In this document: piece by piece, positions 9,098-16,712 of the stretch
Position numbering within the stretch: the stretch's first letter is position 1
Layout: every line of letters begins with the position of its first letter
Origin: JBAZLV01 sp041650055
GTDB lineage: Bacteria; Nitrospirota; UBA9217
Length of the DNA stretch: 21,690 nucleotides
Reading direction: 5' to 3'
NCBI GenBank assembly: GCA_041650055.1
Contig: JBAZLV010000034.1
Span: 1-21,690 of the forward strand
Program-made: the position numbers and the translations under genes
Notes under the pieces: generated by a model
Told to the model about the DNA's origin: nothing
Seen by the model: the letters and a program-made list of their open reading frames with translations, nothing else
Databases searched by the model: none

Positions 9098-9104
9098 CTC
9101 CTTT
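9098..9104 (-). promoter_or_regulatory. Shine-Dalgarno that decides the TTG start of rnj
   Basis: AAAGGAG on the minus strand lies 9 bases from TTG 9088 and 18 bases from ATG 9079. The normal spacing favours TTG. Confidence 0.75.
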
Positions 9105-9120
9105 CATATCATATCGCGAA

Positions 9121-9227
9121 TACAAGTTCAAAGTTCAAAATCCAAAGATCAAATCAAGCTTCAAGCAACAATCTCAAGGATTTGCTGTTTTGCTTTTTGG
9201 AATATTGTTTTGAACTTTGACATTTGA
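9121..9227. repeat. inverted-arm element made of degenerate 7-bp units (A-rich type)
   Basis: The left arm, 9121-9155, reads in phase as five 7-mers: TACAAGT, TCAAAGT, TCAAAAT, CCAAAGA, TCAAATC. The right arm, 9179-9227, read on the minus strand from 9227, gives TCAAATG, TCAAAGT, TCAAAAC, AATATTC, CAAAAAG, CAAAACA, GCAAATC. The arms are therefore inverted, share a perfect 13-bp inverted repeat (9128-9140 with 9208-9220) and are separated by about 23 bases. No coding potential or transposase is present. It lies 16 bases upstream of the rnj Shine-Dalgarno. The same architecture with a different unit is at 18254-18338. Confidence 0.75.
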
Positions 9228-9298
9228 GTTTCAGAACCATGGATATCACTCAGGATATATCAAAAAAGTTATCCTTTCAATCAAAAACTCTGGGTTTT

Positions 9299-9330
9299 CT
9301 TTTGTTCCGTGGCATGGAACATGACAAAAG
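9299..9330. other. bulged inverted repeat in the rnj / PAS-gene divergent gap
   Basis: CTTTT-GTTCC, a 7-base loop, then GGAAC-ATGAC-AAAAG form two 5-bp stems with a one-sided 5-base bulge. It is flanked by no T-run in either direction, so it is not a clear terminator. A site for a regulator between divergent genes is possible. The rest of 9228-9412 shows no gene. A weak minus-strand extended -10 (TGATATATC, hexamer at 9254-9259) could serve rnj and would put the heptad element in its leader. Confidence 0.3.
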
Positions 9331-9412
9331 AGTACCACAAGGAAAAATATTGCCCCACCCTCACAGAGCTAAGGTTTCAGCAGAAAATCGATAGAAAAAA
9401 GCTCCCGGATGA

Positions 9413-9421
9413 TGGTATAAT
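9413..9421 (+). promoter_or_regulatory. extended -10 promoter for the sensor/kinase genes
   Basis: TGGTATAAT is a perfect extended -10 (TG, one base, TATAAT at 9416-9421). No good -35 box sits at 16-18 bases, which is usual for extended -10 promoters. Transcription from about 9428 would give a leader of about 70 bases before ATG 9501. Confidence 0.6.
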
Positions 9422-9500
9422 GAGGCCCGTATCTCTCATAAAAAAATCCCTCTATAGCAGAGCATCGCATTGTTTGACCTGACTCCCTGGCGGAGGATGC

Positions 9501-10550
9501 ATGAAACCGAAGAAACCGCGGACATCAAAACCGTATACTTCGTTCCCTGTCGTGGGAATCGATGCCTCAGCAATTAACCGTGTCGAAGAGATTGCTCATC
9601 TCGGGAGTTGGGAACTGGATCTGGCGCAAAATAAGTTGACCTGGTCGGACGAGGTTTACCGGATATTCGGCCTGCAACCGCAGGAATTCGGTGCAACTTA
9701 TGAAGCTTTCCTCGAACGGATTCATCCGGGTGACCGTGCTGCAGTTGATACCGCATACTCCGCCTCATTGCGCGAGGAAAAAGACACCTATGAGATCGAG
9801 CACCGGGTGGTCAGGAAATCGGATGGCGAGATCCGCATCGTGCACGAGAAATGCGAGCACGTACGGGATAGGGACGGCAAAATAATCCGGTCAATAGGAA
9901 TGGTGCACGATATCACCGAACGCAAGCGAACCGAGAAGGCGCTGTTGAACAGCGAACAGAGACTCAAAGCAGTCTTGTACGGCTCTCCCATTCCCCAGTT
10001 TGTCATTGACCGGGATCATAAGGTTGTTTACTGGAACAATGCGCTCGAAGTAATCACGGGGATTCAGGCAACGGAAATAATCGGCACCAATCAGCATTGG
10101 CGGGCATTCTACAGCGCAGAAAGACCCTGTCTGGCCGATTTATTAATTGACGAAGCTATAGAGAGGATTCCTGTGCTGTACCAGGAAAAGCACAGCAGAT
10201 CGAAACTTGTCGCCGATGCATATGAGGTTACGGATTATTTCCCCGCTCTTGGCGAGCAGGGGAAATGGCTGTACTTCACCGCGGCGGCCATTCGGGATAT
10301 CAACGGGCAGATAACCAGCGTGCTGGAAACACTGGAAGATATCACCGTGCGCAAACAAGCTGAAGAGCAGATTCTCCTGGATATTGAGAATTTACGTGCC
10401 AGCAACGAGGAAATGGAACGCCTCAACCAAGCCATGGTTGGCCGCGAACTCCGCATGATCGAATTGAAAAAAGAAATCAACGAACTCTGCACGCGCGCAG
10501 GAGAAGCACAGCGATATAACCTGAACTTTGAAAGCGAGGAGCAACTGTGA
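9501..10550 (+). CDS. PAS-PAS protein without output domain
   Basis: A 349-residue soluble protein. The first PAS domain (PAS_3 type, ~30-142) shows LGSWELDLAQNKLTWSDE, FLERIHPGDR and the PAC end GMVHDITERKRTEKAL. A second PAS (~151-286) ends in LEDITVRKQAEEQ. Residues ~287-335 are a coiled coil with MVGRELRMIELKKEINEL, a linker that normally leads into a kinase domain. Here the protein simply ends: there is no HisKA, ATPase, GGDEF or HTH. GGAGG (9492-9496) supports ATG 9501, though only 4 bases away. Its stop overlaps the kinase start (GTGA). Inference: it binds a ligand or cofactor and acts on the coupled kinase, perhaps as a heterodimer partner. An alternative is a remnant of a split hybrid kinase. 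Confidence 0.88.
   Translation: MKPKKPRTSKPYTSFPVVGIDASAINRVEEIAHLGSWELDLAQNKLTWSDEVYRIFGLQPQEFGATYEAFLERIHPGDRAAVDTAYSASLREEKDTYEIEHRVVRKSDGEIRIVHEKCEHVRDRDGKIIRSIGMVHDITERKRTEKALLNSEQRLKAVLYGSPIPQFVIDRDHKVVYWNNALEVITGIQATEIIGTNQHWRAFYSAERPCLADLLIDEAIERIPVLYQEKHSRSKLVADAYEVTDYFPALGEQGKWLYFTAAAIRDINGQITSVLETLEDITVRKQAEEQILLDIENLRASNEEMERLNQAMVGRELRMIELKKEINELCTRAGEAQRYNLNFESEEQL
10536..10550 (+). promoter_or_regulatory. internal Shine-Dalgarno and GTGA stop/start overlap
   Basis: GAGGAG (10536-10541) lies inside the end of the PAS gene, 5 bases before GTG 10547. The GTGA at 10547-10550 holds both the kinase start and the PAS-gene stop TGA. This is the classic arrangement for translational coupling and supports a fixed ratio of the two products. 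Confidence 0.8.
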
Positions 10551-12979
10551 GCGTCAAGAGCAATTGGCTGAACCAGCTGGCCTGGTTGCCGATTCCCCTG
10601 CTGCTGGCAGCTATCATTGTGGCATGGGCGGCGGGTCTGCGCGGTTCCTACGAAGCTCACACCCTGCTTCTTGTCTTGAGCTTCACCTTCTATACGCTGG
10701 TCTCACTAAGCACGCTCTATCTCATCGGACGGAGTTTCCTAGCCTCAGGCTTGCCAGGACTGTTGCTCCTGGAGTGCGGGGTAGTACTGTGGAGCCTGGC
10801 CGGCACGATTGGTGACTTCGTCTCTCACGGTGACGCAAATATCAACGTTACCATCTTCAATGCAGGCATCTTGCTGGCTGGGTTATGTCATCTGGCAGGT
10901 GCCGTCCTTACTCTCTGGCCGCAGCGAGTGCTTCGCGTGAAACCCCTGTGGCTGGGCGTAGGTTGGGTGTTCGCCCTGGGTCTGCTTTGGTTGATCGCGC
11001 AAGCAGCGCTGCTGGGCTGGCTGCCGGTTTTCTTCATCCCCGGTCACGGGGGCACACCCGTGCGCTACTTCGTGCTCATATCGGCTATCGCCATGTTCGT
11101 GCTCTCCTCCGGCGTGTTGTTAGCCAGCCAACGCGAGACGCGCCTTCCATTTACCTCCTGGTATGCCCTTGCCCTGCTGCTGCTGGCGGTTGGACTGTTC
11201 GGCGTAATGATCCAACTATCTCTTGGCAGCATCGTCAACTGGTTGAGCCGTGCGGCGCAGTGGCTCGGTGGGATGTATCTGCTCTTCGCCGCCCTCGCTT
11301 CGCTGCGTCAGTCACAACTGCCGCTTTTTCCACCCGAAAACAAGTCACATCCGGCGTATTACCGGGATGCCATTGCTGTGGCAATCGTGCTCGCCGCAAC
11401 AGCTCTGCGCTTGGTTTTTCTGCAGATACTGGGAACGCAAGCCCCCTTCGTGACGTTCTACCCTGCAGTGATTCTGGCTGCACTCTACGGAGGCAGACGC
11501 GCGGGACTGGTGGCGACTGTCTTATCGGCGATAGTAGTTCATTACTTCTGGATTGAACCGACGTACCAATTCGCCGTGGGGCAACCTGGCGACTGGTTGG
11601 CACTCGTGATCTTCCTGTTGAGCGGGTCGATGATCGCCTGGGTCACCGACACCATGCACAGCGCCCGTACTCGTGCCTTCGCGTCGGAGGCGCTGCACAA
11701 GTCCCTTGATGAACTTGAAGCGCGCGTTCAGGAACGCACGCAAGGGCTTAAAGAAGCGGAAGCTGCGATGAGGCTGGCCAATGCCTACAACCGCGGCCTT
11801 CTCGAAGTCAGCCTTGATCCGCTGGTTACCATCAGTGCGGAGGGAAAAATCACGGATGTCAACAGGGCGACTGAAGCGGCAACCGGTTGCTCACGGACCG
11901 CACTCATCGGAACGGACTTTTGTGATTACTTCACCGAGCCGGAAAAGGCACGCACTGGGTATGAACAGGTGTTCCGTGAAGGTTCGGTGCGCGACTATGC
12001 ACTCGAACTGCGGCATCGGGACGGTACCGTCTCCCCCGTCCTCTACAACGCATCGGTGTACCACGACGACCAGGGAACGGTAATCGGCGTCTTCGCCACT
12101 GCACGCGACATAACAGAGCAAAAGCAGGCGCAAAAAGCTCTCAAAGAGTTAAACGTGTCACTGGAACAGCACGTCATCGAGCGCACAACAGAACTTCAGG
12201 CAGCTAATAAAAGACTTCGCGCTTCGCGCTTAGCCGCGCTGAATCTCATGGAAGACGCTCTCCAGTCCCGTAAGGAGTCTGAAAAGGCAAGCGAAGAGCT
12301 ACACAGGGTAAATAAAGAACTCGAGTCTTTTGTCTACTCAGTCTCGCACGATTTGCGCGCGCCGCTTCGCTCCATGGCCGGCTTCGCAAAAATCGTCAAT
12401 GAGGACTATGCCCAATTGCTCAATGAAAAAGGAAAAGACTATTTGTCCCGCATCTACAATAGCGCCGAGAGAATGAACCGGCTTATCGATGATCTGCTGC
12501 ATCTTTCGCGCATTTCCAAACAAGACCTCGCGCACACCACTCAGATTGATCTGAGCAAACTGGCCTCTTTGTCCATCACGGAACTGCAGCAGGGAGAGCC
12601 GGACAGGTCCGTTGCAGTCAACATTCAAAATGGCCTTTTCGCCTCTGTGGATCAGAGGCTGATTGCTCTCGCACTTACGAACCTGCTCGAAAATGCCTGG
12701 AAATTTACAAAAAAGACTCAGGACGCCCGGATTGAATTCGGGGCACATACCAGGGGAAAAAAAATTATTTATTATGTCCGAGACAACGGTGCTGGATTTG
12801 ATCCTGCCTATGAAAAAAAAATGTTTTTACCCTTCCACCGACTCCATTCTGAACAGGAATTTGAGGGCACTGGCATCGGCCTTGCCATTGTCGAGCGGGT
12901 TATCCGCCGCCACGGTGGAAAAGTCTGGGCTGAGGGAAAAGTCAACAAAGGGGCTACGTTCTATTTTACCCTGGGATAA
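10547..12979 (+). CDS. membrane-bound PAS sensor histidine kinase with DUF4118 segment
   Basis: An 810-residue kinase. Residues 1-~250 form about seven hydrophobic helices of a sensor module I cannot name (MASE-like). Residues ~268-366 form a second four-helix segment resembling the KdpD/DUF4118 membrane domain (FVTFYPAVILAALYGGRRAG). A coiled coil follows, then a PAS domain (~410-525, ending in ARDITEQKQAQKAL) and a second coiled coil (~530-590). The HisKA H-box VSHDLRAPLRSM carries phosphoacceptor His601. The ATPase boxes are intact: N716 (NLLENAWKF), DNGAGFD (746-752) and GTGIGLAI (774-781). There is no receiver domain. The first ~1.6 kb is visibly richer in G+C than the last ~0.6 kb, suggesting a mosaic origin. 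The likely partner is the regulator at 13182. Confidence 0.93.
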   Translation: MSVKSNWLNQLAWLPIPLLLAAIIVAWAAGLRGSYEAHTLLLVLSFTFYTLVSLSTLYLIGRSFLASGLPGLLLLECGVVLWSLAGTIGDFVSHGDANINVTIFNAGILLAGLCHLAGAVLTLWPQRVLRVKPLWLGVGWVFALGLLWLIAQAALLGWLPVFFIPGHGGTPVRYFVLISAIAMFVLSSGVLLASQRETRLPFTSWYALALLLLAVGLFGVMIQLSLGSIVNWLSRAAQWLGGMYLLFAALASLRQSQLPLFPPENKSHPAYYRDAIAVAIVLAATALRLVFLQILGTQAPFVTFYPAVILAALYGGRRAGLVATVLSAIVVHYFWIEPTYQFAVGQPGDWLALVIFLLSGSMIAWVTDTMHSARTRAFASEALHKSLDELEARVQERTQGLKEAEAAMRLANAYNRGLLEVSLDPLVTISAEGKITDVNRATEAATGCSRTALIGTDFCDYFTEPEKARTGYEQVFREGSVRDYALELRHRDGTVSPVLYNASVYHDDQGTVIGVFATARDITEQKQAQKALKELNVSLEQHVIERTTELQAANKRLRASRLAALNLMEDALQSRKESEKASEELHRVNKELESFVYSVSHDLRAPLRSMAGFAKIVNEDYAQLLNEKGKDYLSRIYNSAERMNRLIDDLLHLSRISKQDLAHTTQIDLSKLASLSITELQQGEPDRSVAVNIQNGLFASVDQRLIALALTNLLENAWKFTKKTQDARIEFGAHTRGKKIIYYVRDNGAGFDPAYEKKMFLPFHRLHSEQEFEGTGIGLAIVERVIRRHGGKVWAEGKVNKGATFYFTLG

Positions 12980-13077
12980 AAATGTCAAAACCATCCCTTG
13001 AAGGGGTCGAGGAGTTTTTCTTTTTTGTTTTTATTGCAAGGCCACAAGCGACAAGGCAATTTTCGGAAGGAAACCTG

Positions 13078-13086
13078 TGCTATACT
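13078..13086 (+). promoter_or_regulatory. extended -10 promoter candidate for the response regulator
   Basis: TGCTATACT is an extended -10 (TG at 13078-13079, hexamer 13081-13086, 5 of 6 to TATAAT) in the 202-base gap after the kinase. No strong -35 is seen. A weak hairpin (CCCTTGAAGGG, about 12989-12999) followed at some distance by a T-rich run could partly end the kinase transcript. The regulator may therefore be made separately as well as by read-through. Confidence 0.45.
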
Positions 13087-13181
13087 GTTTTTTGTAGGAT
13101 TTGATTCTGATGAAGTGCAGAAAAACGTGTTTTCTTCAGGTACCAGAACAGAAAAAATTGAAAGAGCTTGAGGATGTTGTT

Positions 13182-13574
13182 ATGACATATACAGTCATGA
13201 TTGTTGATGACAATCCTGATGACATAGAAATCATGAGAAGAGCACTGACCAGATCAGGAGTTGCATTGACAATCAAAGAGGCGTTTCACGGAGAAACTGC
13301 GCTGAAAATGCTCAAACAATGCTCATCTGCGCCTTTTTTGATCCTGCTCGATCTGAAAATGCCCGGCATGAACGGCATTGATACTCTGCGAAGGATTCGC
13401 GCCGATGCCTCGCTCAAGCATATTCCGATAATCATGGTAACCAATTCCCTGCTGGAAGCCGATAAAAATGATGCCTATGCTGCTGGAGCAAATGGATTCC
13501 TTCACAAGGCTTTTAATTTCGACCAGTTTTCCCAGGATATAACAACAGCACTGAAACACTGGCTGAAATCATAA
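13182..13574 (+). CDS. single-domain response regulator (CheY/Rcp1-like)
   Basis: A 130-residue receiver with no output domain. Acidic pocket residues Asp9/Asp10 (VDDNPDD), phosphoacceptor Asp57 (LLDLKMPGMNG), switch Thr87 (IMVTNS) and Lys109 are all present. The cis-proline that normally follows this lysine is replaced by Ala (LHKAF). The frame can be extended to ATG 13101, but ATG 13182 is chosen because GAGG (13170-13173) is 8 bases away and the receiver begins directly with MTYTVMIVDDN. Its place 202 bases after the kinase suggests it receives phosphate from His601. Such stand-alone receivers act by protein contact or as relay intermediates, so a further partner outside the window is expected. 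Confidence 0.93.
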   Translation: MTYTVMIVDDNPDDIEIMRRALTRSGVALTIKEAFHGETALKMLKQCSSAPFLILLDLKMPGMNGIDTLRRIRADASLKHIPIIMVTNSLLEADKNDAYAAGANGFLHKAFNFDQFSQDITTALKHWLKS

Positions 13575-13587
13575 CACTCTCGCTTGA

Positions 13588-13620
13588 TCCTGCCGTACCT
13601 ATTCGCCAAAAGGCGCAGGA
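13588..13620. terminator. hairpin in the convergent gap between regulator and ATPase
   Basis: An outer stem TCCTG/CAGGA encloses an inner stem CGCC-AAAA-GGCG (13604-13615), with an 11-base one-sided bulge. It lies wholly within the 55-base gap between two convergent stops (13574 and 13630). A short T-run follows on the plus strand only about 12 bases later. It is placed where a bidirectional terminator is expected but is not a textbook one. Confidence 0.35.
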
Positions 13621-13629
13621 ATCCACATC

Positions 13630-16251
13630 TCATTTTTCTGCATACAATGATTTTGTACGGCGCTTAAAAAGTTTCTCGACCTCGACTCCCCAAAAGACAA
13701 AGGATGACAATACCAGCGTAATCAACAGCTCATTCATGGTTAGCGGCTCTGTTTTGAAAATGGGATTGAAAGCTGGTACATAGATCGTGGCCATCTGAAG
13801 GACGAACGTCAGGAGAAAAGCGCCAACGAGGGGTTTATTGCTCAGAAATCCCTGGGTAAAGATCGATTCACGTTCAGACCGTATGGCAAGAACATGTCCC
13901 ATCTGGCTTAGACATAAGACAGTAAACACCATGGTCTGCCAGTGAGCATGTCCGGTTGTAAGCGCCCATGCCTGGGTAAACAGGGATACGGCGCTCATCA
14001 GAAGACCTACCCACAATATATGAATCCCGAGGCCTGCTGCAAAAATGCTTTCTTTCGGATGCCGCGCCGGTCGTTCCATGATCCCTTTCTCGGCAGGTTC
14101 AGCTGCAAGAGCAAGCCCGGGCAGACCGTCAGTCACCAGGTTGATCCAGAGAATGTGGATGGGAAGAAGCGGAATGGGAAGCCCTAAAAACGGCGCAAAG
14201 AAAATTGCCCCGATCTCTCCAGAATTGCTCGTCATAGTGTACTTGATAAATTTGCGTATGTTATCAAAAATTCGACGGCCTTCCTTTACCGCCTTTACAA
14301 TGGTAGCGAAATTATCATCAAGGAGCACCATGTGGGCCGCTTCTTTGGATACGTCTGTTCCGGTGATTCCCATAGCGATCCCGATATCCGCCCTCCGAAG
14401 TGCAGGCGCATCATTCACCCCATCGCCGGTCATGGCAACGAACTGTCCCTTATCCTGGAGTGCCTTGATGATTTTGAGCTTCTGCTCAGGCGCAACTCGG
14501 GCATACACACGAATTTTCTCAACGCGGTCTTCAAACTCTTCGAGCGACAATTGCTCAAGCTCTTTCCCGGTGATGACTGCGCGTGAATTCTGTTCGAGAA
14601 TTCCTAACCGTTTCGCAATCGTAGTGGCCGTAAGCGGATGATCGCCGGTAATCATAACGGGTTTGATGCCTGCAGTCATGCACTCATGAACAGCTGCCTT
14701 GGCTTCCTCCCGCGGAGGATCCATCATGCCGACAAGACCAAGAAGCGTTAGCTGTGTCTCAATATGTTCGGGAGAAAGATCATCTGGAATTTTATCCCAT
14801 GATCGCATGCCGACCCCAAGTACCCGAAGACCGTCTCCTGACATCCGGTCATTCACCTTCTCCACTTCCTGCTTATCAAGAGGTTGTGGCCCGTTTTCCG
14901 TCAACAAATATGTTGATGTATCGAGCAGGACATCAACGGCTCCCTTGGTAAATGACACGAACGTTCCATCAGCATTCCGATGAAATGTAGTCATGCACTT
15001 TCGTTCTGAATCGAAAGGAATTTCTGCCACACGGGGAAGTTTTTCTTTCAGCGCTCTTTTGTCAAACCCTGACTGTTGTGCAGCAATATAGAGCGCGATT
15101 TCCGTGGGATCGCCGATAATGCCCCCTGAAGCTTCGATCCGGGCATCGTTGCTTAGTGCCAAAGCGGTCAGGAATGCAGTATGTTTTTCAGCAGAAAAAT
15201 CCTGCAGCCGGAAGATCCCTGCATGGACATACAACTCTTCCACGGTCATTTTATTTAAAGTCAGAGTGCCGGTTTTATCCGAGCAGATGTACGTAACGGA
15301 ACCAAGCGTTTCTACTGCTGGTAATTTGCGGATCAATGCCTGCTGCCGGATCATTTTTCTCGCTCCGAGTGCAAGCGAAATCGTGATCACCGCAGGCAGT
15401 GCCTCAGGGATTGCGGCAACCGCAAGCGAGATCGCAGTAAGAAGCATCAGGAGTGGGTCCTCTCCCCGAAAAAGACCGACCCCGAAAACGATGGCACAAA
15501 TTACCAAGACGACGAGTGCGAGCCTTTTGCCGAAGGAGGCAAGCCTTTTTTGGAGCGGTGTTTTTGTTTCCTCTTCTTGCTGCAATAGGGTGGCGATCTT
15601 TCCAAGTTCCGTTTTCATCCCTGTCGCGATAACGACTCCCCTACCGCGACCATAGGTTACGGTCGTGCCTTTATATGCCATATTTTTCCGGTCACCAATC
15701 GGCAGGTGCTCTTCCACCAGCTCATGAACCTGTTTTTCGATTGCCAGCGATTCACCGGTTAATGCAGCCTCCTCAATCTTGAGCTGTGCAGTTTTGATCA
15801 GACGCATATCAGCAGGAATAATCGTTCCCGCCTCAAGCTGTACCACATCACCAGGGACAAGCTGTGATGTGGGTACGGTGGTAGGTTTTCCATCACGGAG
15901 CGCAACAGCATGCTGAGCAGCCATTTTTTTGAGCAACGCCATTGCCTTCTCGGCCCGGTATTCCTGGACAAAGCCAATCACGGCATTCAACAGGACAATC
16001 ACGACGATGGCAATCGTATCGGAGGCATCACCAATGATACCGGATATGAGCGCAGCAGCGATCAGAACAAGAATCATGAAATCCTTGAACTGGTCAAGAA
16101 ACATCATAAAAATTGTTTTCTTCTTTTTCTCAACGAGCTCGTTCGGACCGTACTGCTCAAGTCGTTTTTTTGCCTCATTGTCGGCAAGTCCTTGAATGGT
16201 CGTGTTCAGTTCCTTCGCAAGCTGGTCTGCGCTCAATTGATGGAATTCCAT
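13630..16251 (-). CDS. P-type Ca2+-transporting ATPase (P2A, SERCA-like)
   Basis: ATP-driven cation export through a phosphoaspartate intermediate. At 873 residues it has the full P2A plan: an N-terminal cation-ATPase tail, actuator TGES (165-168), phosphorylation site SDKTGTLT (Asp325), nucleotide-binding domain and hinge MTGDGVNDAPALRRADIG. The ion site resembles SERCA: M4 AAIPEALPAV (Glu283), M5 NSGEIGAIFF and M6 WINLVTDGLP, which keep the Asn, Glu, Thr and Asp equivalents that bind Ca2+. Na+/K+ or Mn2+ cannot be excluded from motifs alone. GGGAG lies 6 bases before ATG 16251. It follows a small zf-TFIIB gene by 20 bases and probably shares its transcript. Confidence 0.94.
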   Translation of the reverse strand: MEFHQLSADQLAKELNTTIQGLADNEAKKRLEQYGPNELVEKKKKTIFMMFLDQFKDFMILVLIAAALISGIIGDASDTIAIVVIVLLNAVIGFVQEYRAEKAMALLKKMAAQHAVALRDGKPTTVPTSQLVPGDVVQLEAGTIIPADMRLIKTAQLKIEEAALTGESLAIEKQVHELVEEHLPIGDRKNMAYKGTTVTYGRGRGVVIATGMKTELGKIATLLQQEEETKTPLQKRLASFGKRLALVVLVICAIVFGVGLFRGEDPLLMLLTAISLAVAAIPEALPAVITISLALGARKMIRQQALIRKLPAVETLGSVTYICSDKTGTLTLNKMTVEELYVHAGIFRLQDFSAEKHTAFLTALALSNDARIEASGGIIGDPTEIALYIAAQQSGFDKRALKEKLPRVAEIPFDSERKCMTTFHRNADGTFVSFTKGAVDVLLDTSTYLLTENGPQPLDKQEVEKVNDRMSGDGLRVLGVGMRSWDKIPDDLSPEHIETQLTLLGLVGMMDPPREEAKAAVHECMTAGIKPVMITGDHPLTATTIAKRLGILEQNSRAVITGKELEQLSLEEFEDRVEKIRVYARVAPEQKLKIIKALQDKGQFVAMTGDGVNDAPALRRADIGIAMGITGTDVSKEAAHMVLLDDNFATIVKAVKEGRRIFDNIRKFIKYTMTSNSGEIGAIFFAPFLGLPIPLLPIHILWINLVTDGLPGLALAAEPAEKGIMERPARHPKESIFAAGLGIHILWVGLLMSAVSLFTQAWALTTGHAHWQTMVFTVLCLSQMGHVLAIRSERESIFTQGFLSNKPLVGAFLLTFVLQMATIYVPAFNPIFKTEPLTMNELLITLVLSSFVFWGVEVEKLFKRRTKSLYAEK

Positions 16252-16271
16252 GGTGTTCTCCCTGAGGTGTA

Positions 16272-16571
16272 TTACTTTTTAAAAACGCTGAAAAACCTGG
16301 CTAGTCCGCTCGTATCTATGCATGCTATCTGCTTCAGTTCTCCGGCATCAAGCCAGATGCCGTCGCATTCGGAGCACTTGTCAATCTTCATATGATGGTA
16401 ATCAACCTCAATTAACTCCATTCCGCACTTCGGACACATCATAAAATGGAGCTCTTTCCGTCGTTTTTTCTCTTCCTCCGCAAGCTTTTGGTGCTTTTCC
16501 ACCTCTTTTTTCTTCTGTTCTTCAAAGGCCATTCGTGCAAAATATTCTTCTTCTTGTTTGCTGGGTCGCAT
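16272..16571 (-). CDS. small zf-TFIIB zinc-finger protein
   Basis: The frame can be read from 16640, but ATG 16571 is preferred: it has AGAGAG just upstream and starts at MRPSKQEEEYFAR, with the preceding 23 residues looking non-coding. The 99-residue product has a highly charged helix (about residues 5-42) and then a four-cysteine zinc ribbon, CPKCG (Cys46, Cys49) and CSECDGIW (Cys66, Cys69), with the LDAGEL continuation typical of the bacterial zf-TFIIB family. That family is widespread and poorly understood, and a DNA or protein contact role is only assumed. It stands 20 bases before the Ca2+-ATPase start. Confidence 0.85.
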   Translation of the reverse strand: MRPSKQEEEYFARMAFEEQKKKEVEKHQKLAEEEKKRRKELHFMMCPKCGMELIEVDYHHMKIDKCSECDGIWLDAGELKQIACIDTSGLARFFSVFKK

Positions 16572-16630
16572 CGAGCTCTCTTGTAGATATATTACTTTGT
16601 ATAATTCCAATAAGCCGCTTGCTCTCTTTA

Positions 16631-16639
16631 ATTGTACCA
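16631..16639 (-). promoter_or_regulatory. extended -10 promoter candidate for zf-TFIIB/ATPase genes
   Basis: On the minus strand TGGTACAAT forms an extended -10 (hexamer TACAAT, 16631-16636). Only a poor -35 is seen. Initiation near 16624 would leave a leader of about 53 bases before ATG 16571. Confidence 0.4.
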
Positions 16640-16712
16640 ACTCTCAGTATATTGTTTTCAGAAATAGGTAAAATCCAGAATGGTTTTAGGGATAAATAAA
16701 GTTCATGTGAGT

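Noticed and set aside
9121..9227. CRISPR array or insertion sequence
   Set aside because: Units are 7 bp, degenerate and without spacers, arms are inverted, and there is no cas gene, transposase or terminal target duplication. The same holds for 18254-18338.
10885..11556. Plus-strand 223-codon frame inside the kinase gene
   Set aside because: It is an alternative frame in G+C-rich DNA. The kinase frame carries the membrane helices and all catalytic boxes downstream.
9413..13574. Signalling island as an inserted mobile element
   Set aside because: The reversed orientation and uneven base composition suggested it, but there is no integrase, transposase, flanking direct repeat or tRNA end next to it.
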